A stretch of 7,183 nucleotides of DNA from an uncultured Eubacteriales bacterium. GTDB taxonomy: Bacteria; Bacillota; Clostridia; Oscillospirales; CAG-272. A program made the translations under genes and the position numbers. This document shows, one piece after another, positions 1-5,587 of the stretch. How positions within the stretch are numbered: the stretch's first letter is position 1; every line of letters begins with the position of its first letter. The stretch covers positions 1 through 7,183 of the forward strand of contig USMO01000084.1 in assembly GCA_900555785.1 (NCBI GenBank), read 5' to 3'. The notes below the pieces were generated by a model that had not been told where the DNA came from, made no database searches, and worked only from the letters and a program-made list of their open reading frames with translations.

Positions 1-139
1 CGATTTCGTTGATAACGTCCTTGAAGACTTTGCCTTCCTTCGCAATCAGCGAGGGGTTGGTGGTCACGCCCGAGAGGATGCCCCACTCGTTGATTTCGCG
101 AATCTCGTCAATATTGGCGGTATCGATAAAGAGTTTCAT
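1..139 (-). CDS. Transaldolase / fructose-6-phosphate aldolase family protein, N-terminal 46 residues (3' end cut by window edge)
   Basis: The visible N-terminus starts MKLFIDTANIDEI, continues with an SGVTTNPSLIAKEG segment (residues 23-36) and ends at residue 46, where the window stops. This is the signature first strand and TTNPS loop of the small transaldolase family (subfamily 3B / Fsa-like TalC, usually about 215-220 residues). Members act in the cytosol on sugar phosphates through a Schiff-base lysine. Asp6 is the conserved acidic residue of the first strand; the catalytic lysine lies outside the window. The ATG at 137-139 is preceded by a modest Shine-Dalgarno sequence (AAAGGG, 5 nt upstream). 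The gene lies 65 nt downstream of tuf on the same strand, beyond a hairpin, and I see no promoter in the gap. It may therefore depend on read-through from the str operon. Whether it is a true transaldolase or an F6P aldolase cannot be decided from this fragment. Confidence 0.9.
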   Translation of the reverse strand, partial: MKLFIDTANIDEIREINEWGILSGVTTNPSLIAKEGKVFKDVINEI

Positions 140-162
140 TTTTTCCCTTTCAGAATGACAAA

Positions 163-190
163 CGGAGAAGCGACCGCAGCCGCTTCTCCG
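163..190 (-). terminator. Hairpin after tuf, possible partial Rho-independent terminator
   Basis: A perfect 10-bp stem (163-172 CGGAGAAGCG with 181-190 CGCTTCTCCG) encloses an 8-nt loop and begins 15 nt after the tuf stop codon in the direction of transcription. On the minus strand the stem is followed by TTTGTCATTCT, which is a broken rather than a solid U-tract. The position and stem favour a terminator or attenuator that separates the very highly expressed tuf from the aldolase gene. The weak tail suggests that some read-through is likely. On the plus strand there is no T-run, so it is not bidirectional. Confidence 0.65.
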
Positions 191-204
191 CCATACTTCA
201 AAAA

Positions 205-1410
205 TTAAGCGAGGATCTTGGAAACAACGCCCGAGCCGACGGTTCTGCCACCCTCACGGATAGCGAAACGCAGACCCTCTTCGCAAGCGATGGGGGTGAT
301 CAGCTCAACGGTCATATCAACGTTGTCGCCAGGGCGGCACATCTCAACGCCTTCCGGAAGCTCGATGGTACCGGTAACGTCGGTGGTTCTGAAATAGAAC
401 TGCGGACGGTAGCCAGCGAAGAACGGTTTCTTACGGCCGCCTTCCTTCTCGGTCAGGACGTAAACGTGACCGACGAACTTTCTGTGCGGATGAACCGAAC
501 CCGGCTTTGCCAGAACCTGACCTCTTTCGATCTCGTCCTTCGCGATACCGCGGAGCAGCGCGCCGATGTTGTCACCAGCCTCAGCCTGCGGCAGGAGCTT
601 GTGGAACATCTCGACACCGGTGACCGTCGTGGTCTTCTTCTCATCGGACAGACCGACGATTTCAACCACATCGGAAACCTTGACGGTACCTCTCTCCACA
701 CGACCCGTAGCAACAGTACCACGACCGGAGATGGAGAACACGTCCTCGACAGGCATCAGGAACGGCAGGTCAGCCTGACGCTCGGGAGTGGGGATATAGC
801 TGTCAACCGCATCCATCAGATCGAGGATGCACTTGTACTCGGGAGCGTTGACATCGGTGCTGGTGGATTCCAGCGCGTTGCGGGCAGAACCGCGGATGAT
901 CGGAATATCGTCACCCGGGAAGTCGTAGGAAGACAGCAGGTCGCGGACTTCCATCTCAACCAGATCGAGCAGCTCGGGGTCATCCACGAGGTCGGTCTTG
1001 TTCAGGAAGACAACGATAGCCGGAACGCCAACCTGACGGGCGAGCAGAACGTGCTCGCGGGTCTGCTGCAGAGGGCCGTCGGTACCAGCGACAACCAGGA
1101 TTGCGCCGTCCATCTGAGCCGCACCGGTGATCATGTTCTTGACGTAGTCAGCGTGGCCGGGGCAGTCGACATGCGCGTAGTGACGCTTGTCGGTTTCGTA
1201 CTCAACGTGTCTGGTGTTGATTGTGATACCTCTTGCCTTCTCTTCCGGCGCGTTGTCGATCTGGTCATAAGCCAGGAACTCGTTCTTGCCGTTCTTCAGA
1301 GAAAGGACCTTGGTGATTGCTGCAGTCAGAGTGGTCTTGCCGTGGTCAACGTGACCGATGGTACCAATGTTGACATGGGGCTTTGTACGTTCAAATGTAG
1401 CCTTTGCCAT
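205..1410 (-). CDS. tuf: Translation elongation factor Tu (EF-Tu)
   Basis: This GTPase delivers aminoacyl-tRNA to the ribosomal A site in the cytosol. The product has 401 residues, a normal length for a Gram-positive-type EF-Tu. G-domain motifs are intact: P-loop GHVDHGKT (19-26), switch I GITINT (61-66), DCPGH (82-86, catalytic His85), NKTD (137-140) and GSA (174-176). A short clostridial-type insertion (about 181-194, STSTDVNAPEYKC) lies at the end of the G domain. Domains 2 and 3 follow, with GRGTVATGRVERG (229-241) and the C-terminal FAIREGGRTVG segment (382-392). Start: the ATG has a CGGAGG Shine-Dalgarno sequence 9 nt upstream. It is the last str gene, 72 nt after fusA. The fusA-tuf gap holds only a weak AT-rich 6-bp hairpin (1428-1443) and no convincing promoter. 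One oddity is Leu-Gln at 114-115 (DGPLQQTREH), where most bacterial EF-Tu proteins that I recall have Met-Pro or Met-Ala. Confidence 0.98.
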   Translation of the reverse strand: MAKATFERTKPHVNIGTIGHVDHGKTTLTAAITKVLSLKNGKNEFLAYDQIDNAPEEKARGITINTRHVEYETDKRHYAHVDCPGHADYVKNMITGAAQMDGAILVVAGTDGPLQQTREHVLLARQVGVPAIVVFLNKTDLVDDPELLDLVEMEVRDLLSSYDFPGDDIPIIRGSARNALESTSTDVNAPEYKCILDLMDAVDSYIPTPERQADLPFLMPVEDVFSISGRGTVATGRVERGTVKVSDVVEIVGLSDEKKTTTVTGVEMFHKLLPQAEAGDNIGALLRGIAKDEIERGQVLAKPGSVHPHRKFVGHVYVLTEKEGGRKKPFFAGYRPQFYFRTTDVTGTIELPEGVEMCRPGDNVDMTVELITPIACEEGLRFAIREGGRTVGSGVVSKILA

Positions 1411-1482
1411 TTTGAATTTCCTCCGTTAAATAAGGTTTTATTTTTAGAAATTGGTAAAACACAACCAAGGGTGCGCAAAGAA

Positions 1483-3561
1483 TCAGTTCTTCGCGCGTTC
1501 CTTGATAATGGTTTCCTGAATCGACTTCGGAACCTCGGCGAAGTGGCTGGGTTCCATCGAGTACAGACCGCGTCCCTGGGTCTTGGACCGCAGATCGGTT
1601 GCATAACCGAACATGTTGGACAGCGGGACATATGCCTGCACTTCCTGCACACCGGTGCCGGTTGCTTCCATCGAGAGAATCTGACCGCGGCGGCTGTTGA
1701 AGTCGCCGATGACCTCTCCCATGTAGTCGTCCGGAACGATGGTGGTGACCTTCATCATCGGCTCGGTGAGAACCGGGTCCGCCTTTCTCATGGCTTCCTT
1801 GAATGCCATGGAGCCGCAGATCTTGAATGCCATTTCAGAGGAGTCGACTTCGTGATAAGAGCCGTCGTACAGCGTGACCTTGACGTCAACGACATTGTAG
1901 CCGGCCAGCACGCCGCACTGCATTGCGCCCTGGATACCGGCATCAACCGCAGGAATGAATTCCTTCGGAATCGCGCCGCCGGTGACGGCATTGACGAATT
2001 CGTAGCCCTTGCCGGCTTCGTTCGGCTCGATGGTGATCTTGACATGAGCGTACTGACCGGAACCGCCGGACTGCTTCTTGTACTTGCACTCGTGGTCGAC
2101 CTTCTTGCGGATGGTCTCCTTGTATGCAACCTGCGGCTTACCGATGTTTGCTTCGATCTTGAACTCGCGCAGCAGACGGTCGACGATGATCTCCAGGTGG
2201 AGCTCACCCATACCGGCGATAATGGTCTGACCGGTCTCTTCGTCCGTATAGGTCCGGAAGGTCGGGTCCTCTTCAGCCAGCTTTGCCAGCGCGATGCCCA
2301 TCTTTTCCTGACCCGCACGGGTCTTCGGCTCGATTGCGACACGGATAACGGGTTCCGGGAACTCCATGGATTCGAGGATGACCGGATGCTTTTCGTCGCA
2401 GAAGGTGTCGCCGGTGGTGGTGTTCTTCACGCCGATTGCCGCCGCGATGTCACCCGCATAGCAGGTGTCGATGTCCTTCCGCTCGTTTGCGTGCATCTGC
2501 AGGATACGTCCCAGACGCTCGGTCTTCTTCTTGGTGGAGTTGTACACGGTATCGCCCGCATGGACAACACCCGAATACACACGGAAATAGCAGAGCTTTC
2601 CGACGAACGGGTCGGTCATAATCTTGAACGCCAGCGCCGAGAACGGCTCGGAGTCCGAAGAGTGCCGGTCCTCTTCCTCGCCGTCCGGGTTGGTGCCGCG
2701 GATAGCCGGGATGTCGGTCGGGCAGGGCATGAAATCGATGATTGCATCGAGCAGTTTCTGCACGCCCTTGTTTCTGTAAGACGTTCCGCACACAACCGGA
2801 ACCAGCTCGTTGGAGATGCATGCCTTGCGGAGTGCTGCTTTCAGCTCGGGGACCGAGATTTCCTCGCCCTCGAGGTACTTCTCCATCAGCTCGTCATCGG
2901 TCGACGCGATGGCTTCCACCATCTTCTCGCGGTATTCCTTTGCCTTGTCGAGCATATCCGCCGGAACAGGCTCCACGCGCATATCCTTGCCAAGGTCATC
3001 GTAGTAAATGTCGGCTTCCATGTTCATCAGGTCGACGATTCCGCGGAAGGTCATGTCATGACCGACCGGCAGCTGAATCGGCACTGCGTTTGCATGGAGT
3101 CTGGTGTGAATCATATCGACCACACGGTAGAAATCGGCACCGGTGATGTCCATCTTGTTGACGTACACCATTCTCGGAACCTTATACTTGTCCGCCTGTC
3201 TCCAAACGGTTTCGGACTGCGGCTCGACACCGCCCTTTGCGCACAGAACGGTAACTGCACCGTCCAGGACACGCAGGGAACGCTCCACCTCGACCGTAAA
3301 GTCGACGTGACCGGGGGTATCAATGATATTGATTCGATTCCCCTTCCAGAAGCAGGTGGTTGCAGCGGAGGTAATGGTGATACCTCTTTCCTGCTCCTGC
3401 ACCATCCAGTCCATGGTTGCGCCGCCGTCGTGGACCTCGCCCAGCTTGTGCGTCTTACCCGTGTAGAACAGGATACGCTCGGTGGTTGTGGTCTTGCCGG
3501 CGTCGATGTGCGCCATGATACCGATGTTTCTGGTATTCTCAAGTGAGTATTCTCTCGGCAT
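1483..3561 (-). CDS. fusA: Translation elongation factor G (EF-G)
   Basis: This ribosomal translocase GTPase moves tRNA and mRNA after peptide-bond formation and also takes part in ribosome recycling. It has 692 residues, the standard bacterial length. Domain I motifs are intact: P-loop AHIDAGKT (17-24), switch I around RGITITSAATT (59-69), DTPGH (81-85) and NKMD (135-138). Domain III carries GMGELHLEI, the region where fusidic-acid resistance changes are known; it looks wild type by eye. Domain IV contains YHEVDSSEMAFK at the tip that enters the decoding site. The C-terminus ends in IQETIIKERAKN, typical of domain V. Start: the ATG has an AAGGAGAT Shine-Dalgarno sequence 9 nt upstream. The gene lies 34 nt downstream of rpsG with no room for an independent promoter or terminator, so it is co-transcribed with it. 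Canonical EF-G (fusA) is favoured over the EF-G2 paralogues by its operon position and full motif conservation. Confidence 0.98.
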   Translation of the reverse strand: MPREYSLENTRNIGIMAHIDAGKTTTTERILFYTGKTHKLGEVHDGGATMDWMVQEQERGITITSAATTCFWKGNRINIIDTPGHVDFTVEVERSLRVLDGAVTVLCAKGGVEPQSETVWRQADKYKVPRMVYVNKMDITGADFYRVVDMIHTRLHANAVPIQLPVGHDMTFRGIVDLMNMEADIYYDDLGKDMRVEPVPADMLDKAKEYREKMVEAIASTDDELMEKYLEGEEISVPELKAALRKACISNELVPVVCGTSYRNKGVQKLLDAIIDFMPCPTDIPAIRGTNPDGEEEDRHSSDSEPFSALAFKIMTDPFVGKLCYFRVYSGVVHAGDTVYNSTKKKTERLGRILQMHANERKDIDTCYAGDIAAAIGVKNTTTGDTFCDEKHPVILESMEFPEPVIRVAIEPKTRAGQEKMGIALAKLAEEDPTFRTYTDEETGQTIIAGMGELHLEIIVDRLLREFKIEANIGKPQVAYKETIRKKVDHECKYKKQSGGSGQYAHVKITIEPNEAGKGYEFVNAVTGGAIPKEFIPAVDAGIQGAMQCGVLAGYNVVDVKVTLYDGSYHEVDSSEMAFKICGSMAFKEAMRKADPVLTEPMMKVTTIVPDDYMGEVIGDFNSRRGQILSMEATGTGVQEVQAYVPLSNMFGYATDLRSKTQGRGLYSMEPSHFAEVPKSIQETIIKERAKN

Positions 3562-3595
3562 ATACTTCTAATCTCCTTACGAAATCAGCCACAGA

Positions 3596-4066
3596 TCAAT
3601 ATCTGTAGTGCGCAAACGCCTTGTTTGCTTCTGCCATACGGTGCGTTTCTTCCTTCTTCTTGAACGCGCCGCCGGCACTTGCCTTCGCGTCCATGATCTC
3701 GCCCGCGAGCTTCTCGGACATGTTCTTTTCTCCGCGCTTTCTCGCAAACGAAATCAGCCAACGCAGACCCAGGGTCTGGCGTCTCTCGGCTCTGACTTCC
3801 ATCGGGACCTGGTAGGTCGAACCGCCGACACGGCGTGCCTTGACCTCCAGAACGGGCATCACATTTTCAAGAGCCTGCTGGAACACCTCCAGCGGGTCCT
3901 GACCCAGTTTTTCTTCTACGATCTTGAATGCGTCGTAGACAATGGTCTGAGCCACACCCTTTTTGCCGTCATACATCACGTTGTTAATCAGCTTTGTAAC
4001 CAGCTTGGAATTATACAACGGATCCGGCAGAACATCTCTTTTGGTAATACGACCTCTTCTCGGCAC
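3596..4066 (-). CDS. rpsG: 30S ribosomal protein S7, GTG start
   Basis: S7 is a primary 16S rRNA-binding protein that nucleates assembly of the 30S head and lies near the mRNA exit and E site. The product is 156 residues, exactly the usual bacterial length, if translation begins at the GTG at 4064-4066 (fMet-PRRGRITKRDVLPDP). The frame stays open upstream to a TTG at 4109-4111 and includes an ATG at 4082-4084. Both are rejected because the strong AAGGAGGG Shine-Dalgarno sequence sits 7 nt before the GTG and the family N-terminus starts there. The conserved RRVGGSTYQVPMEV block (78-91) and RQTLGLRW (96-103) are present. The C-terminus ends AFAHYRY, where many homologues end in Trp. The gene is followed after 34 nt by fusA. 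In E. coli, S7 represses its own operon by binding the S12-S7 spacer; the 146-nt spacer here could allow similar control, but I cannot show it. Confidence 0.97.
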   Translation of the reverse strand: MPRRGRITKRDVLPDPLYNSKLVTKLINNVMYDGKKGVAQTIVYDAFKIVEEKLGQDPLEVFQQALENVMPVLEVKARRVGGSTYQVPMEVRAERRQTLGLRWLISFARKRGEKNMSEKLAGEIMDAKASAGGAFKKKEETHRMAEANKAFAHYRY

Positions 4067-4073
4067 TGTACTT

Positions 4074-4081
4074 CCCTCCTT
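4074..4081 (-). promoter_or_regulatory. Ribosome binding site that fixes the rpsG GTG start
   Basis: The minus strand reads AAGGAGGG, 7 nt upstream of the GTG at 4064-4066. It is the only strong Shine-Dalgarno sequence near the possible rpsG starts. It overlaps the upstream in-frame ATG codon region, so that ATG and the more distant TTG are unlikely initiation codons. Confidence 0.9.
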
Positions 4082-4150
4082 CATTAAAATTATGAGATCA
4101 TTGGTACTCAAAAAACATACTTTTGTAAGCGCCGCGTCGGGTAAATCAAC

Positions 4151-4165
4151 ATAAACATTAAATTT
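4151..4165. repeat. Downstream arm of a 15-bp inverted repeat flanking rpsL
   Basis: The sequence ATAAACATTAAATTT is the exact reverse complement of 4653-4667. Extending the pair to 4148-4165 and 4653-4670 gives 17 of 18 complementary positions. In the mRNA this arm lies in the rpsL-rpsG spacer and could pair with the other arm just upstream of the rpsL ribosome binding site. The composition is AT-rich, so chance similarity remains possible. Confidence 0.6.
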
Positions 4166-4212
4166 ACAGAGGACGGGCTAAGTGTGCTTTTCAGTGTTGC
4201 GCTGTCGGAAGA

Positions 4213-4632
4213 TTATTTCTTCTTCTTTGCGACTTTTGCTCCGTACTTGGAGCGGCTCTGCTGGCGGTTTGCAACACCCTGTGCATCCAGAGTTCCGCGA
4301 ATGATGTGATAACGCACACCAGGCAGGTCTCTGACACGGCCGCCGCGGATGAGCACGACGGAGTGTTCCTGCAGATTGTGTCCGATGCCCGGAATGTAGA
4401 CGGTTGCTTCCAGGCCGTTGGTCAGACGCACTCTCGCGATCTTTCTCATTGCGGAGTTCGGCTTCTTCGGGCTGGTGGTGGATACCTTCGTGCAAACGCC
4501 TCTTCTCTGGGGCGCAGACTGGTCGATTGCGGTGTTCTTCAGAGAGTTGAAGCCCTTCTGGAGCACCGGCGCCTTGGACTTGTAATCCTTCTCGCCGCGA
4601 CCCTGTCTGACAAGCTGGTTAAAGGTTGGCAT
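4213..4632 (-). CDS. rpsL: 30S ribosomal protein S12
   Basis: S12 sits at the decoding centre of the 30S subunit and controls accuracy; changes in it cause streptomycin resistance. The product has 139 residues, the long Gram-positive form, with the extra N-terminal stretch at about 22-38 compared with E. coli. Conserved blocks are RRGVCTKV (43-50), SPKKPNSAMRK (54-64), YIPGIGHNLQEHSVVLIRGGRV (79-100), DLPGVRYH (102-109) and RSKYG (127-131). Both lysines of PKKPN (56-57) are present. The residue after GGRV is Arg101 (AGA codon, 4330-4332), where the usual residue is lysine (M. tuberculosis Lys88, B. subtilis Lys101). Asp102, the residue beta-methylthiolated by RimO in bacteria that have that enzyme, is present. 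The ATG start has an AAGGAGG Shine-Dalgarno sequence 8 nt upstream. It is the first gene of the str operon, behind a strong promoter and a leader of about 160 nt. Confidence 0.98.
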   Translation of the reverse strand: MPTFNQLVRQGRGEKDYKSKAPVLQKGFNSLKNTAIDQSAPQRRGVCTKVSTTSPKKPNSAMRKIARVRLTNGLEATVYIPGIGHNLQEHSVVLIRGGRVRDLPGVRYHIIRGTLDAQGVANRQQSRSKYGAKVAKKKK

Positions 4633-4795
4633 GACATTTTCCTCCTTCTTTAAAATTTAATGTTTATATTACAGATACCCGACGTTACCGCCGTGTAGAC
4701 CTGTCGTTTTGATGGCGTGTCCGTTTGGACCCCGCGCCGATCTGTCCCCGCCTCCCGCAAACAAGGCATACTGCGGGCATTGCGTAAACAAATAC
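4633..4795 (-). promoter_or_regulatory. Structured 5' leader of the str operon mRNA
   Basis: The predicted start of transcription is 4793-4795, so the leader is about 160 nt. Two hairpins can be drawn by hand. The first (4754-4777) is a 6-bp CCCGCA/TGCGGG stem with a 12-nt loop. The second (4711-4742) combines GAT/ATC, GGCG/CGCC and GTCC/GGAC stems with small bulges around an AAAC loop. A weaker CGAC/GTCG pairing (4680-4683 with 4703-4706) may form a third. The leader ends with AT-rich sequence and the AAGGAGG ribosome binding site at 4641-4647. Leaders of ribosomal protein operons often mediate autogenous control; the resemblance to any known leader family was not tested. Confidence 0.55.
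4653..4667. repeat. Upstream arm of the 15-bp inverted repeat flanking rpsL
   Basis: The sequence AAATTTAATGTTTAT is the perfect reverse complement of 4151-4165. In the transcript this arm ends 5 nt upstream of the rpsL Shine-Dalgarno sequence, so pairing with the distal arm would place a long-range helix next to the rpsL ribosome binding site. Confidence 0.6.
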
Positions 4796-4800
4796 AGTTT

Positions 4801-4829
4801 ATTATAGCACGCAAGCCCCATTTTGTCAA
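4801..4829 (-). promoter_or_regulatory. Near-perfect sigma-A promoter of the str operon (extended -10)
   Basis: On the minus strand the -35 hexamer is TTGACA (4824-4829), the spacer is exactly 17 bp (4807-4823) and the -10 hexamer is TATAAT (4801-4806). It is preceded by TGC, giving an extended -10 (TGn). All twelve consensus positions match. A T-run (4837-4844 region) immediately upstream of the -35 could act as an UP element. The predicted start is 4793-4795. A promoter this strong fits one of the most highly expressed operons in the cell and shows that rpsL is the first gene of its transcript. Confidence 0.93.
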
Positions 4830-4830
4830 G

Positions 4831-4868
4831 GTGCAAAAAAAATCTCCCGCATTTTCTCCCTTTTGCAC
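4831..4868. repeat. Inverted repeat directly upstream of the str promoter
   Basis: GTGCAAAA (4831-4838) and TTTTGCAC (4861-4868) form a perfect 8-bp inverted repeat around a 22-nt AT-rich centre. The near arm lies one base from the -35 hexamer. It could be an operator, a weak hairpin ending transcripts that arrive from upstream, or a chance result of A/T runs. Confidence 0.4.
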
Positions 4869-5113
4869 AAATCTTTTTTCGCTCTCCTGTAGTATTTGCC
4901 CACTTTCTTGTATATTATTGATGGGTTTATCAAAAAAATGTGGGGGAAAACCTCGGAGCACTGTCCCGAGCCCCGAAGAGGCACCGGCAGACAGAATTCC
5001 GAACGGCAGAGGCAAACCGGTCAACCGCCATTTAAGACAGATAAAACTTGTATATCTCCCGCTCCGAACAGCCAACCGTATCATCTCGCAGCCCCCTCTT
5101 ACCGCACCTGCCG
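4869..5113. other. Gene-free stretch between the Nudix gene and the str promoter
   Basis: Apart from the overlapping hairpins at 4952-4994, I see nothing assignable here. Reading frames crossing it on either strand lack ribosome binding sites and continue into the antisense or wrong frame of the Nudix gene. The part from 4869 to about 4940 is AT-rich and the remainder has the GC content of the neighbouring genes. That could mean a decayed coding remnant, but I cannot recognise one. Confidence 0.5.
4952..4994 (-). terminator. Two overlapping hairpins, candidate terminator of the HIT-FkbM-Nudix unit
   Basis: In minus-strand RNA a composite hairpin pairs 4990-4994 with 4961-4965 (CTGTC/GACAG), 4985-4987 with 4966-4968, and 4978-4982 with 4970-4974 around a UUC loop. 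One of its pairs is a G.U that forms only in minus-strand RNA. An alternative hairpin (4952-4957 with 4965-4970, CTCGGG/UCCGAG) shares bases with it and is followed by GTTTT, then seven T's at 4932-4938. The two folds exclude each other. The position, about 120 nt after the Nudix stop codon, suits a terminator, but the stems are short and the U-tract is interrupted. Confidence 0.35.
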
Positions 5114-5587
5114 TCACACCTTCAACGCTTTTCCGTTCAGTGCGGCGGCGGTCAGGGTTTCGCCTCGGTAGACCAGCTTCAGGGAGAAAAACGGGGTGTT
5201 GCGGTCCAGCAGGTCCAGGAAGATTCGGTCTCCTGCCCACATCGGGAGATTTCGGAAGTCGGATTTTTTCATCCATGCCAGGTCGCCTTCGTCGCAGGTT
5301 GTTTCGGTCCCCTCCCAGCGGTCGGCGGTGAAGAGGTGCATATACTCGCAGGGGCAGACATCCGACACAAAGGTCACGATTCCGCGATAGCGATAGCGCG
5401 TCAGCGTCAGCCCGGTCTCTTCCCGGACCTCCCGCAGCAGGCACTCCTCGGGGCTTTCTCCCTCCTCGAATTTCCCGCCGACACCGATCCATTTGTCCCG
5501 ATTCTCGTCGTGCTCCTTTTTCACGCGGTGCAGCAGCAGGTAGCGGTCCCCGTCCTCCAGGTAGCAAAGCGTTGTCTGCCTGCTCAT
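5114..5587 (-). CDS. Nudix hydrolase, MutT/MutX-like (probable 8-oxo-dGTP diphosphatase)
   Basis: The product has 157 residues and a perfect Nudix box at 38-60: G38, E44, then R52-E-V-R-E-E-T-G-L60, matching Gx5Ex7REUxEExGU, which binds the catalytic metal ions. The preceding KWIGVGGKFEEGE and the C-terminal RNTPFFSLKLVYRGE resemble my recollection of Gram-positive MutX. That protein hydrolyses 8-oxo-dGTP to the monophosphate and so limits oxidative mutagenesis. Specificity cannot be read from the Nudix box alone; another nucleoside diphosphate derivative remains possible. No signal peptide or membrane segment is seen, so it should be cytosolic. Start: the ATG at 5585-5587 overlaps the TGA of the FkbM gene as ATGA, with a GGTGA match to the anti-Shine-Dalgarno region 4 nt upstream. 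The frame extends 14 codons further upstream to an ATG, but that start lies inside the FkbM gene without family-like sequence. Translational coupling to FkbM is likely. Confidence 0.9.
   Translation of the reverse strand: MSRQTTLCYLEDGDRYLLLHRVKKEHDENRDKWIGVGGKFEEGESPEECLLREVREETGLTLTRYRYRGIVTFVSDVCPCEYMHLFTADRWEGTETTCDEGDLAWMKKSDFRNLPMWAGDRIFLDLLDRNTPFFSLKLVYRGETLTAAALNGKALKV

Larger units (their letters stand above)
4067..4212 (-). other. rpsL-rpsG spacer (146 nt), candidate site of S7 regulation
   Basis: This is the longest gap inside the str operon; the other two are 34 and 72 nt. It contains the rpsG Shine-Dalgarno sequence, an AT-rich centre with a short GTAAAT/ATTTAC inverted pair (4141-4146 with 4162-4167) and one arm of a 15-bp inverted repeat whose partner lies before rpsL. 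I see no T-run terminator and no promoter. In E. coli the equivalent spacer is the target of S7 repression and translational coupling. Whether that applies here is inference from position only. Confidence 0.45.

Noticed and set aside
1411..1482. A separate promoter for tuf in the fusA-tuf gap (TTGGTT with TAAAAA, 16-bp spacing).
   Set aside because: Both hexamers match consensus poorly and the gap is AT-rich, so such matches are expected by chance. Co-transcription with fusA explains expression.
466..3546. A plus-strand open frame of 1026 codons running opposite tuf and fusA.
   Set aside because: It is exactly in register with the codons of both genes, so stops on the plus strand would need TTA, CTA or TCA codons in tuf and fusA, which highly expressed genes in this DNA avoid. 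It has no family-like sequence and no ribosome binding site of note. It is a codon-bias artefact.
4082..4111. Upstream in-frame starts (ATG at 4082-4084, TTG at 4109-4111) for rpsG.
   Set aside because: The strong Shine-Dalgarno sequence lies between them and the GTG at 4064-4066, and the GTG start gives the standard 156-residue S7.
4717..5331. A plus-strand open frame with a GTG start across the gene-free region.
   Set aside because: No Shine-Dalgarno sequence precedes it, it is antisense to the leader, promoter and Nudix gene, and its sequence has no recognisable domain.
4650..5567. A minus-strand open frame of 305 codons covering the Nudix gene and the str promoter region.
   Set aside because: Its first half is the Nudix gene in a wrong frame, and it would read through a strong promoter and leader. 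The Nudix frame has a perfect catalytic motif.
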